Positions 27,893 to 37,263 of a stretch of 64,000 nt of DNA are shown in pieces. The DNA lies in assembly GCF_001874625.1 (NCBI RefSeq), contig NZ_CP017671.1, forward strand, positions 3,038,001 through 3,102,000, written 5' to 3'. The notes beneath the pieces are model-generated. The model saw nothing but the letters and a program-made list of their open reading frames with translations, had not been told where the DNA came from and searched no databases. The translations under genes and the position numbers were made by a program. The DNA comes from Providencia rettgeri (GTDB lineage Bacteria; Pseudomonadota; Gammaproteobacteria; Enterobacterales; Enterobacteriaceae). Every line of letters starts with the position of its first letter. Position 1 is the stretch's first letter.

Positions 27893-28933
27893 ATGACACA
27901 ACATAATTTTGTTGAATTAAAAAATGTGACTAAACGCTTTGGTACCAATACGGTCATCGACGATTTAAGTCTTTCTATTCCACAAGGTAGTATGGTGACC
28001 TTATTAGGTCCCTCTGGCTGTGGTAAAACCACGGTATTACGTTTAGTCGCAGGGTTAGAAAAACCCACAGAAGGACGGATGTTTATAGATGGTGAGGATG
28101 TTACCGATCGTTCAATCCAACAACGTGATATTTGTATGGTTTTCCAATCATATGCCCTATTCCCTCATATGTCGTTAGGGGACAACGTCGGTTATGGTTT
28201 GAAAATGTTAGGCTTACCTAAAGCTGAAATCAGAAAACGTGTTGACGAAGCACTAGAATTGGTTGATTTAGCTGGCTTTGCTGACCGTTTTGTTGACCAA
28301 ATTTCTGGTGGCCAGCAACAGCGTGTTGCTTTAGCTCGTGCCTTGATCCTCAAACCTAAAGTGTTGTTATTTGATGAGCCATTAAGTAACTTAGATGCCA
28401 ATTTACGCCGTAGCATGCGTGAAAAAATCCGTGAATTACAGCAACAGTTTAACATCACCTCGTTATACGTGACCCATGACCAAAGTGAAGCCTTCGCCGT
28501 TTCCGATATGGTTTTGGTGATGAACAAAGGGAAAATCATGCAATTAGGTTCTCCACAAGAACTGTACCGTCAGCCTGCCTCAAGGTTCATGGCCAGCTTT
28601 ATGGGAGATGCGAATATTTTCCCTGCCACACTGACTCATGATTCAGTAAATATTTTTAATTATCACTTACCTCGCCCAGCACAACTAGCAACGGATAATA
28701 CGGAAATCACTGTCGGTGTACGCCCTGAAGCTATCACACTTAGCTTACAAGGTGACGATAGCCAACGCTGTACTGTCACTCATGTGGCTTATATGGGGCC
28801 TCAATATGAGGTCACTGTTGATTGGCATGGTCAATCCATGTTGTTGCAAATTAATGCCACACAATTGCAGCCAACAGTAGGGGAAAACCTTTATTTACAG
28901 ATCCACCCCTATGGCATGTTTATTCTTGAGTAA
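27893..28933 (+). CDS. afuC: ABC transporter ATP-binding protein, AfuC/FbpC-like
   Basis: 346-aa importer ATPase of the PotA/FbpC group. Walker [13 protein letters not shown]-loop [10 protein letters not shown], signature [16 protein letters not shown], Walker [12 protein letters not shown] and H-loop YVTHDQSEA are all intact. A C-terminal TOBE-type domain follows ([10 protein letters not shown]). ATG 27893 lies one base after the afuB stop with GGAG upstream; an in-frame upstream ATG at 27830 would overlap afuB and lacks a site. It powers uptake by AfuA-AfuB. Confidence 0.87.
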   Translation: MTQHNFVELKNVTKRFGTNTVIDDLSLSIPQGSMVTLLGPSGCGKTTVLRLVAGLEKPTEGRMFIDGEDVTDRSIQQRDICMVFQSYALFPHMSLGDNVGYGLKMLGLPKAEIRKRVDEALELVDLAGFADRFVDQISGGQQQRVALARALILKPKVLLFDEPLSNLDANLRRSMREKIRELQQQFNITSLYVTHDQSEAFAVSDMVLVMNKGKIMQLGSPQELYRQPASRFMASFMGDANIFPATLTHDSVNIFNYHLPRPAQLATDNTEITVGVRPEAITLSLQGDDSQRCTVTHVAYMGPQYEVTVDWHGQSMLLQINATQLQPTVGENLYLQIHPYGMFILE

Positions 28934-28940
28934 TGTTCCA

Positions 28941-29032
28941 CTCTTTAAATAATGCTTAATGTGGTTAGGCAACAGGTAAGTGAAATACCAGAGTAAAGTA
29001 CAAGGAAGTAACCACGTTAAGGAGCATTAAAG
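28941..29032. repeat. Imperfect long palindrome downstream of afuC
   Basis: AATGCTTAATGTGGTTA (28951-28967) pairs with TAACCACGTTAAGGAGCATT (29009-29028), with one mismatch and a 3-nt bulge. TCTTTA-type ends outside extend the symmetry to 28941-29032. A small inner stem GGTA/TACC lies at 28975-28978/28986-28989. No T run follows on either strand, so it is not an ordinary terminator. Confidence 0.5.
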
Positions 29033-29084
29033 ACTAGCTTAGCTAACAACAGAATAACTTGGCATTTGTGAATAACTCGTCGCC

Positions 29085-29106
29085 CCTCCGCCCTTTAGGG
29101 TGGAGG
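29085..29106. repeat. GC-rich hairpin between afuC and the AT-rich cluster
   Basis: CCTCCGCCC (29085-29093) pairs with GGGTGGAGG (29098-29106) around TTTA, with one G-T pair. It stands out in an AT-rich setting and has no T run on either strand. It may mark a recombination junction or an old terminator. Confidence 0.4.
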
Positions 29107-29165
29107 AGTACGCAGCACCGATAGGAAGTTTAATCACTAAAAGCATGTAAGCCGTTATTTGAATA

Positions 29166-30037
29166 TCAAACTTTATTTTTTTCTAAAAAAATAATTAACA
29201 TACTTAAAAGAATAAATAACATACCGATTATCATTGAAATTGTCATAGACTCATCTAAAAGATAAGATGAGATCATGACACTAATGATTGGTGAAATAAG
29301 AATTGAGTATGATGACAGTTTAACACCGCCGAGCCCTATCATGTAATACCAAAGAATATAAACAATCACCCCATTAGCCAGCCCCATATAGATAATTGGA
29401 ATATATACAGTCCAAAGAAATTCAGGATGTATATTACTCAATATGTTTACATCAACATCTAAAAATGGCATTAACAATACAAGAAAAATCAATGAGACTA
29501 TATTTTGGTAAAATACTTTTGAAGTTAGGTTTATTTTTAAGACGATTTTTTCAGATAAAATGGTTCCTATCGCCCACATGAGTGCACTTAATAGAATTAT
29601 CGCTTCGCCAATGCTTATGCCAGATGGCGCTATAAATATAAAAATACCACTAATACATAATAAAGACACAATTATTGAACGAAATTCAATATGTTTATTC
29701 ATTATGCCCAGCAAGAGTGTTGCCATTACTGGCATTGTATAAACAAGTACAGACGCCTTTACCGCTTCAGTATGCTTTAACGCCAAACTATTTAATATAG
29801 GAACCAAAAAAACATTCAAAAAACCAAGTGGGATACTTTTTAAAAAGCATTGAATATTAAACCGATATCGACCAATAATGAAAAATACAAAACACAAAAA
29901 ACAACTGAAATAACTAATGAATAGATTCTAAAACCCCAAACACCTACTTGGTCAATTGCCAGTTTTGATATTGGAAATGCACTCCCCCATATTAATGACA
30001 TTAAAGTAGCACAAAAAAGCACTTTAATCTTTTTCAT
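29166..30037 (-). pseudogene. EamA/DMT-family transporter, frameshifted
   Basis: Two frames together encode one EamA-type protein of about 290 aa with ten hydrophobic segments. The first (30037 to 29840) starts with MSLIWGSAFPISKLAIDQVG, the usual EamA N-terminal helix. The second (read from about 29897 to 29166) continues with FFIIGRYRFNIQ, LNSLALKHTEAVKASVLVYTMP and a second EamA repeat. One missing base in A/T runs at 29881-29901 (for example one T restoring VLYFFIIGRY) explains the break. It overlaps the oxygenase gene by 14 bp, so it belongs to the peptide-E1-oxygenase operon and would be its exporter or self-immunity protein. Confidence 0.75.
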
Positions 30038-30695
30038 TATACCTCACAACTAATGCCATTCTTTTGCTTATTTTATTAGATGTTACTGTAGAAACAAAAT
30101 GTGGGATTTTTCTTTTTTTTGTGTCAAAAATTAAAATGTTTAGATATGATGGGATAAATGTTTCTAAAATTTCTTTTTTTTCGTTATCTAATATCATCGT
30201 TAACCCTCCATAGTTCGCTTCCCATTCCTTTGTTAAGTTAATCACGATGCCTATACCATCATCGGAGTCACAATGTGTAGTTAAAAAATCATTTTTATCA
30301 AACTTGCTTAAATATATGTTTGATATCATGTTTACTTTCTTTCCAGTTATACTCCATAAAAAATCTTTAAATTTAACATCATCAACAACCGCAATTAAAT
30401 CAACTAAAATTATTTTAATTTCATCAAAGCATATTCTTCTAAATGAAAATGAAAACTCGCCATTATCTCTATCCTCAAATGCTATTGTTTTTTCATAATT
30501 GATACTCTCTATATCAGTGTCAGAAAGATAAAAATCGCTTACCCCTCGCCTATTTTTTATAATAAAACTCCATTTATCCTCTTCAATATTATTAATTAAA
30601 TTTAAATTAACTTCAAATTCAGGAAAAAAATCTTTTATTGAAAAACTAGTATACCCATTACTTAAAAATTCTTTGTTATGCTTACTTATCCCCAT
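30024..30695 (-). CDS. 2-oxoglutarate/Fe(II)-dependent oxygenase-like protein
   Basis: 223-aa protein with the double-stranded beta-helix signature of prolyl-hydroxylase-type oxygenases. His141 and Asp143 (LTTHCDSDDG) and His199 (KIPHFVSTV) form a plausible iron triad, and Arg212 (SKRMALVVRY) is placed to bind 2-oxoglutarate. The stretch VINLTKEWEANYGGLTMIL is typical of this fold. Its ATG at 30695 overlaps the end of the E1-like gene by 14 bp. Within the cluster it would hydroxylate or desaturate the product peptide, as PaaB is thought to do in pantocin A synthesis. The substrate is inferred from context only. Confidence 0.7.
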   Translation of the reverse strand: MGISKHNKEFLSNGYTSFSIKDFFPEFEVNLNLINNIEEDKWSFIIKNRRGVSDFYLSDTDIESINYEKTIAFEDRDNGEFSFSFRRICFDEIKIILVDLIAVVDDVKFKDFLWSITGKKVNMISNIYLSKFDKNDFLTTHCDSDDGIGIVINLTKEWEANYGGLTMILDNEKKEILETFIPSYLNILIFDTKKRKIPHFVSTVTSNKISKRMALVVRYNEKD

Positions 30696-31425
30696 TAAAC
30701 AGATTCTCCTCTGAAAAACTCAAGTCCCTAAGTGAGATTGTAACTTTCCTTCCTTCCAATGAGATAGCATCATATTTAGTAATAACTTTAATTACTTGGT
30801 CAACCACTAACCCTGACATTACAGCTAGTGATGGTGAGCTTTGCCAAGCATTAACAGTTCTCACCCCATTTAAAAACTGTTGCTTCATTCTTGCTTCTTG
30901 AAACTCTTTCACTGTCGGGTCATCACTATAGAATGTTTTTTTAATTTGATGTTTAACATCAAAGTATGTTTTCCCTATTTGATTATTTAAATAAATAGGT
31001 CCTATGGATATTTCATGTGGGTCCCCACCAAGTTCAATGATAGGTATCGATTTATCAATAGCAACTTTGTGTATTACCTCCTCTACCGTATTTTTTTTGT
31101 AGTAGCCTAAACTTGCCCATGCAAGTAAAATCATATCAACATTATTAAGTAAATCATTAATTCTATTTTCATTTGGCGTTAAAAATTCAAAAAACTTTTC
31201 TATTTTAGTGTGTTTATTATGCTTATATATCCCATTTTCAGCTGAGTCAACTTTTCTTTTTCCGATATCCTCCTCTGTATATAAGACTTGTCTATTTAGG
31301 TTTGATAATTCGACAATATCACCATCAACAATCCTTAACGTTCCAACCCCCATTAATGCAAGTTGTAATGAGCACCATGTTCCCCATCCACCCATTCCCA
31401 GCACTAAAACTCTGCTTTTTTTCAA
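30682..31425 (-). CDS. ThiF/E1-like enzyme, possible peptide-modifying (PaaA/MccB-like)
   Basis: 247-aa protein with an E1-type nucleotide-binding fold: GMGGWGTW at residues 10-17, DGDIVELSNLNRQ at 34-46 (Asp36, Asn42, Arg45) and Lys58 in GKRKVDSA. A C-terminal helix SSPSLAVMSGLVVDQVIKVIT corresponds to the usual E1 end. The segment where E1 enzymes carry D-x-T-D-N reads LLAWAS, so the Mg-binding aspartates appear replaced, and no CxxC zinc site is seen. It starts with TTG five bases after the small peptide gene, in the same frame, and lacks the N-terminal peptide-clamp domain of MccB. Resemblance to PaaA rests on gene context and fold. Confidence 0.7.
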   Translation of the reverse strand: MKKSRVLVLGMGGWGTWCSLQLALMGVGTLRIVDGDIVELSNLNRQVLYTEEDIGKRKVDSAENGIYKHNKHTKIEKFFEFLTPNENRINDLLNNVDMILLAWASLGYYKKNTVEEVIHKVAIDKSIPIIELGGDPHEISIGPIYLNNQIGKTYFDVKHQIKKTFYSDDPTVKEFQEARMKQQFLNGVRTVNAWQSSPSLAVMSGLVVDQVIKVITKYDAISLEGRKVTISLRDLSFSEENLFNGDK

Positions 31426-31428
31426 TCT

Positions 31429-31533
31429 TTACGACTCTAATATAACTTCTTCATCTTCATTATACATCGCAATTTCTTCGCTAATTGAAGATATACGCTC
31501 AGTTAAATCATGTAATATTATTTCATTTTCCAT
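31429..31533 (-). CDS. 34-aa candidate precursor peptide
   Basis: A 34-codon ORF begins at ATG 31533 with AGGTG 7 nt upstream, about 50 nt after a good promoter. It reads MENEIILHDLTERISSIS, then EEIAMYNEDEEVILES. It is acidic, with an amphipathic helical N-terminal half, and contains Glu19-Glu20 in the middle. Pantocin A is made from a 30-aa peptide (PaaP) in which a Glu-Glu-Asn core is cyclised by an E1-like enzyme, so EEI here could be an analogous core. It ends five bases before the E1-like gene and in the same frame. Alternatively it is a remnant of an N-terminal extension of that gene. Confidence 0.55.
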   Translation of the reverse strand: MENEIILHDLTERISSISEEIAMYNEDEEVILES

Positions 31534-31592
31534 ATTTTCACCTAGAATAAATGTAATTTTAATTAAATATTATCCACATTGATAACATTAAG

Positions 31593-31621
31593 ATTAAAAA
31601 TGATTAAATTAAGACAGTCAA
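31593..31621 (-). promoter_or_regulatory. Promoter of the peptide-E1-oxygenase-EamA cluster
   Basis: On the minus strand TTGACT (31621-31616) and TTTAAT (31598-31593) are 17 bp apart, close to the sigma-70 consensus. The predicted start is near 31586, giving a leader of about 53 nt before the peptide ATG. The preceding ula terminator isolates this promoter. Confidence 0.65.
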
Positions 31622-31715
31622 TATCAATAGAGAAACAAAAAAACTAACCATATAACAATAAAAAATACTGATAATTCATATTATTTAAATATATGCATGC
31701 TATTTTAAACCTCAT

Positions 31716-31756
31716 AAAAAAACCAGCGCTTAAGTCTCCTTAAACGCTGGTTTTTA
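31716..31756 (-). terminator. ulaG/ulaR terminator
   Basis: ACCAGCG (31722-31728) pairs with CGCTGGT (31745-31751) with further pairing inside; on the minus strand it is followed by seven T. It ends the ulaR-ulaG transcript. Confidence 0.85.
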
Positions 31757-31769
31757 ATAGCAGGATTAA

Positions 31770-32885
<1,116 letters not shown>

Positions 32886-32950
32886 TTAATAGAGCATTAA
32901 GGCTCTTAGCAAGATAGGATTAAATTCAATAAACCAAATATATGAAGGAA

Positions 32951-33706
32951 TTAGACCAGTATGACCCGTGTTCCCTGTGCTTCAATGGCTTTAATAACTT
33001 CAGGGTTAGCGTTTTTTCCAGTAATTAAAACATCAATTTTATTTGCTGGGCAAAAGAGCATTCCTGTTCGATGCCCCACCTTAGAACTGTCAACCACCAC
33101 CACGAGCTTATCGATTTGGTCAAGCATCTGTTGTTCAGCCACCGCCGTTAACATATCCGCTTTATACAAGCCGGCCTCTGTTAAGCCTTTGCCCGATGTA
33201 AACATCCAGTTACCTGCATAACCCATTAAGCTGTTCAGAGCTGGGTTTAAAAAAATATTTTGTGCCTTGTTGTACTGGCCACCAATTAAAATAACATCGT
33301 CGTGGTCTTGGTCTATTAAATAGCTTGCTAGCGGAAAATAATTGGTCACTATCTGTACGTTTTTCCCGCACAATTGCTGCCCAAGAAGGAACGCTGTTGA
33401 ACCGCAGTTAATTACCGCGCTCTCACCGGGTAAACAGATTTCTGCCGCCTTAACCGCTATTTGTGATTTTTCCTCGTAGTGGTCAGTACTGTTAATATTT
33501 AACGGTGTCCACTTACGCTTTTTATTTTCAATTCTTTCTGCACCATTACGGACTTTTCGTAACTTACCTTGCTCATCTAACTTAGAAATATCGCGACGAG
33601 CCGTTGCAGGAGACACATTAAAGTGATCGGTAATATGAGAAACGTTGATCACCCTATTTGTTTCTAATAAAGACAATATTTCATTGTGTCTTTGCACTTC
33701 ATTCAT
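32951..33706 (-). CDS. ulaR: DeoR-family repressor UlaR
   Basis: 251-aa repressor. The N-terminal DeoR helix-turn-helix is RVINVSHITDHFNVSPATARRDISKLDEQGKLRKVRNGA. The sugar-phosphate sensor domain has AVINCGSTAFLLGQQL and VVVVDSSKVGHRTGM. Length equals E. coli UlaR (251), which binds L-ascorbate-6-phosphate and represses both ula operons. RBS AGGA lies 8-11 nt before ATG 33706. A phased TGATTA array upstream is the probable operator. Confidence 0.92.
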   Translation of the reverse strand: MNEVQRHNEILSLLETNRVINVSHITDHFNVSPATARRDISKLDEQGKLRKVRNGAERIENKKRKWTPLNINSTDHYEEKSQIAVKAAEICLPGESAVINCGSTAFLLGQQLCGKNVQIVTNYFPLASYLIDQDHDDVILIGGQYNKAQNIFLNPALNSLMGYAGNWMFTSGKGLTEAGLYKADMLTAVAEQQMLDQIDKLVVVVDSSKVGHRTGMLFCPANKIDVLITGKNANPEVIKAIEAQGTRVILV

Positions 33707-33727
33707 AACTATCGTCCTGTTAATAAG

Positions 33728-34086
33728 TAATCACCCTATGATTAAGTTTGATTACTTGTGATTGGTTTTGATTCTATTTATCTCGCTATTAGTTGTCAAC
33801 CTTTGTCGCAACAAAAAACAAATATTTACTATGAATAAAAAAATAGCATTGATTTTATTGATATTTTTAAATTTTACGTGATCAAGTCGCCATTTATTTA
33901 TTTTTTTGCTGGTAAAAAAACAGACAAATGCAAACAATCATAAAAGATCAGACGGTGATTACATATGATTACTTTTGGTTTTTTAACGACATTTTATAGG
34001 TTTAAAATGATTATATCGCAAGAACACCAGATACGATCAATATGATTAATCTCTACCCCATATAAATTACAAAAACAATTTGATTA
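33728..34086. promoter_or_regulatory. TGATTA operator array between ulaR and ulaA
   Basis: The 391-bp divergent region has no gene. TGATTA or a one-base variant occurs at 33739, 33749, 33759 and 33769, exactly 10 bp apart, and inverted at 33728. On the far side it occurs at 33956 and 33966 (again 10 bp apart), 34009, 34043 and 34081. Two operator groups near the two promoters suit UlaR repression with looping, as in E. coli. Protein identity is inferred. Confidence 0.6.
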
Positions 34087-34097
34087 GAGGTAAAAAT

Positions 34098-35858
34098 ATG
34101 GATTTTTTATACGACGCTTTCTATATTTTTTACAGCCAGGTAATGACAAAAGCGCCTCTATTATTAGGCTTAGTCACTTTTATTGGTTACTGGCTTTTGA
34201 AGCGTGACGGTACCACAATTCTTAAAGGAACAATCAAAACCATTGTCGGCTTTATGTTAGTCAGTGTTGGTGCCAGTACTCTGGTCTCCAGCTTCAAACC
34301 CGTGATTGAAAAAATGTCTGAATATCATGGCCTCACCGGTTCAGTCATTGACCCTTATACCTCCATGATGGCCACTATGGAAACCATGGGGGATGACTAT
34401 TCATGGGTGGGTTATACGGTATTGTTAGCACTTGCACTTAACATCCTACTGGTACTCTTTCGCCGTATTACCGGTATCCGCACCATCATGCTGACGGGAC
34501 ATATCATGTTCCAGCAAGCAGGATTGATTGCTGTTTTCTATTTTGTACTTGGCGCAAGTATGTGGGAAACCATTATCTACTCTGCGGTTTTAATGGCGTT
34601 ATATTGGGGGATTTCCTCCAATATTATGTTTAAACCTACGCAGGAAGTCACTGGTGGGGCTGGTTTCTCAATTGGCCACCAGCAACAATTTGCCTCATGG
34701 ATAGCCACTAAAGTCGCACCAAAATTAGGAGATAAAAAAGACAGCGTAGATAATTTAAACTTACCAAAATGGTTACACATCTTCCACGATAGTATTTCTG
34801 CAACAGCGATTGTGATGACCTTGTTCTTTGGGGTTATCCTGATTTCCTTCGGCATTCCAAACCTACAATCAATGGCAGGCACAACACACTGGACCATCTA
34901 TATTATTGAGACTGGGCTAAAATTTGCGGTAGCCATTCAAATTATTGTAACCGGCGTGCGTATGTTTGTGGCTGAATTATCGGAAGCTTTTAAAGGTATT
35001 TCAGAACGAGTGATCCCAAATGCAGTGCTCGCGATTGACTGTGCGGCTATCTACGCCTTTTCACCAAATGCAATGGTATTTGGCTTTATGTGGGGGGCAA
35101 TTGGCCAATTTGTTGCCGTACTCGGTATGCTGGCATTTAGCTCCCCTATTATGATTATCCCAGGCTTTATCCCGATGTTTTTCTCAAACGCCACTATCGG
35201 TATTTTCGCTAACCACTTTGGGGGCTGGAAAGCCGTGATGAAAGTATGTTTTGTCATGGGAGTCATAGAAATATTAGGCTCGGCATGGGCGATTGATTTG
35301 ATTAACCGCCAAGGCACTGATTTCAGCGGCTGGATGGGTATGGCCGACTGGGCATTAGCCTTCCCTGTTATTATGCAAGGGTTATCATTTTCAAAAATGT
35401 TTTTCTTTGTTGTCGTGGCGTTAGCCGTTGTCTATATGTACTTTGCGGCTAAAAAACTACGCGCAGAGGAAGATGCACAAGCCGCTTTAGGGCCTATTAC
35501 TGAGCTAGAAGAAACTGAAGAACCACCCGAAGCTACATTTGAAAACCCCAGTGTTAAACCCGTTAGGATTTTAGCCGTTTGCGGTAATGGACAAGGTTCA
35601 TCAATGATGATGAAAATGAAAATTGGTCAATACCTTGAGAAAAAAGGCATTCCCCATGTAATGGACTCCTGCGCAGTATCTGACTATAAGTCAAAATTAA
35701 CGGCAACAGATATTATCGTTTCTTCAAAACACCTAAGTGCTGAGATGGACCCAGGTGAAGGCAAGTTTGTTTTAGGCGTACAAAATATGCTCAATCCACA
35801 TTCGTTTGGTGATGAACTGCTCAGTATTATTCATACTAATTTTCTAGCAAATAAATAG
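34098..35858 (+). CDS. ulaA: L-ascorbate PTS permease UlaA-UlaB fusion (EIICB)
   Basis: 586-aa fused PTS protein. Residues about 1-465 are the UlaA transmembrane domain, which takes up L-ascorbate ([40 protein letters not shown], and conserved GHIMFQQAG). After an acidic linker ([16 protein letters not shown]) an EIIB domain begins at about 490 with phospho-cysteine [12 protein letters not shown] and QYLEKKG. In E. coli these are separate UlaA (465) and UlaB (101). ATG 34098 follows AGAGG and is preferred to TTG 34080. It is followed by the EIIA gene ulaC. Confidence 0.92.
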   Translation: MDFLYDAFYIFYSQVMTKAPLLLGLVTFIGYWLLKRDGTTILKGTIKTIVGFMLVSVGASTLVSSFKPVIEKMSEYHGLTGSVIDPYTSMMATMETMGDDYSWVGYTVLLALALNILLVLFRRITGIRTIMLTGHIMFQQAGLIAVFYFVLGASMWETIIYSAVLMALYWGISSNIMFKPTQEVTGGAGFSIGHQQQFASWIATKVAPKLGDKKDSVDNLNLPKWLHIFHDSISATAIVMTLFFGVILISFGIPNLQSMAGTTHWTIYIIETGLKFAVAIQIIVTGVRMFVAELSEAFKGISERVIPNAVLAIDCAAIYAFSPNAMVFGFMWGAIGQFVAVLGMLAFSSPIMIIPGFIPMFFSNATIGIFANHFGGWKAVMKVCFVMGVIEILGSAWAIDLINRQGTDFSGWMGMADWALAFPVIMQGLSFSKMFFFVVVALAVVYMYFAAKKLRAEEDAQAALGPITELEETEEPPEATFENPSVKPVRILAVCGNGQGSSMMMKMKIGQYLEKKGIPHVMDSCAVSDYKSKLTATDIIVSSKHLSAEMDPGEGKFVLGVQNMLNPHSFGDELLSIIHTNFLANK

Positions 35859-35911
35859 CATCACTGAGGAATTATGACCTTAAATGTTCATTTAATATTA
35901 AAAGGAAGACA

Positions 35912-36382
35912 ATGATGGGGTTTAAACAGTCATTAATTGATAATAATTCAATCCAGCTACAAGCATCCGCAACCAACTGGCGTGATGCCATTAAAATCGG
36001 TACGGATATGCTGGTCGCTTCTGGCGCAATCAAACCCGCCTACCATGATGCGATTATCAGTAGCGTCGAAAAACTCGGTCCTTACATTTGTATCGCGCCC
36101 AATCTCGCACTTCCCCATGCTAGGCCTGAAGATGGTGTGATCCGCACGGCTTTTGCCCTTGTCACATTAGAAAGCCCCATTATTTTTGATGGGGAAGAGG
36201 AACCCGTCGATGTGCTGATCACTCTTGCTGGCAGTTCATCAGATGAACACATGGAAGGCTTAATGGAAGTCACTCGCGTTCTTGATGATGAAGACAGTGA
36301 AACAGGCGTTGACCTCAATAAATTGCGCCGCTGTCGAACGATTGATGATGTTTATCAGGTTATTGATCAAGCATTATGCTAA
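35912..36382 (+). CDS. ulaC: L-ascorbate PTS EIIA component UlaC
   Basis: 156-aa EIIA of the mannitol/fructose type. It passes phosphate from HPr to the UlaB domain. The phospho-histidine is in IAPNLALPHARPEDGV (about residue 70), with ALVTLESPIIFDGEEEPVDVLI behind it. It resembles E. coli UlaC (154 aa). GGAAG lies 3-7 nt before ATG ATG at 35912/35915; the second ATG is equally possible. Confidence 0.92.
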   Translation: MMGFKQSLIDNNSIQLQASATNWRDAIKIGTDMLVASGAIKPAYHDAIISSVEKLGPYICIAPNLALPHARPEDGVIRTAFALVTLESPIIFDGEEEPVDVLITLAGSSSDEHMEGLMEVTRVLDDEDSETGVDLNKLRRCRTIDDVYQVIDQALC

Positions 36383-36432
36383 TTTAATGATAACAAAAGA
36401 AAATCACTAATTAGCTATAGAGGTAATCCACT

Positions 36433-37263
36433 ATGTATAAAGTATTAGCACTTGATTTGGATGGCACCGTACTCACTCAGGATCACACAATTCACCCTGA
36501 AGTCAGACAAGCCATTCAGGCAGCAACAAAGCAATGTCACGTTATGATTGTAACGGGACGCCATCATACCGCTGCTCGCCCTTATTATGATGAGCTAGGG
36601 CTAACCACGCCTATTATTTGTTGCAATGGTACTTATATCTATGATTACCAAAACGAAAAAGTTATCACGCACAATGCACTCACCAAACAAAATGCACTCA
36701 CTTTTATCGAACTCGCGCAACAAGACAAGCTGAAAATGGTGATGTATATCACTGATGCCATGGTGTATTCAAAAGTCGATCCTATCGATTACATGAATGC
36801 AATGGAGCAATGGGCTAACGACCCAACAATGGCCCATCCACCCAAAATTTATCGTATTGATTCATTTGAAGAACAAGTCCAGCACGCTGACTATATTTGG
36901 AAGTTTGTTGTCGAAGGTGAACCCGCTACATTACAACGTTTCTTGAATTCCCCTTGGATAAAACAAACTTTTAATGCAGAAAAGTCATGGTCAAACCGTT
37001 TCGATTTCGCCGCTAAAGGCAATAATAAAGGAATACGTTTAGCTGAACACCTTAACTCTCTGGGGTATCAACCAAACCAAGTTATCGCTGTCGGCGATAA
37101 TCACAACGATATCTCCATGATTGAGCTAGCGGGCTTAGGAGTTGCAATGAAGAATGCCGATGATACCGTGAAATCCCACGCAGATGTCGTTTGTGCTACA
37201 GATAACAATGGTGATGGCCTTGCGCGTTTGATACGTGAAAATATTCTAGGACAATCACAATGA
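36433..37263 (+). CDS. Cof-type HAD-family sugar phosphatase
   Basis: 276-aa HAD hydrolase of the Cof/YidA group. Motif I LDLDGTVLT with nucleophile Asp8, motif II VTGRHH, lysine in FAAKGNNKG and motif IV VIAVGDNHNDISMIELAG are intact, with a C2-type cap between. It lies inside the ula operon, 50 bp after ulaC and overlapping ulaD by 4 bp (ATGA). E. coli ula has no such gene. It may remove phosphate from an accumulating ascorbate-pathway sugar phosphate; the substrate is unknown. Confidence 0.85.
   Translation: MYKVLALDLDGTVLTQDHTIHPEVRQAIQAATKQCHVMIVTGRHHTAARPYYDELGLTTPIICCNGTYIYDYQNEKVITHNALTKQNALTFIELAQQDKLKMVMYITDAMVYSKVDPIDYMNAMEQWANDPTMAHPPKIYRIDSFEEQVQHADYIWKFVVEGEPATLQRFLNSPWIKQTFNAEKSWSNRFDFAAKGNNKGIRLAEHLNSLGYQPNQVIAVGDNHNDISMIELAGLGVAMKNADDTVKSHADVVCATDNNGDGLARLIRENILGQSQ

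Noticed and set aside
24629-28933. Reading afuABC as a ferric-iron transporter
   Set aside because: Sequence motifs fit AfuA rather than FbpA, and the adjacent UhpABC-type sensors point to hexose phosphates; iron uptake is kept only as the alternative to exclude.
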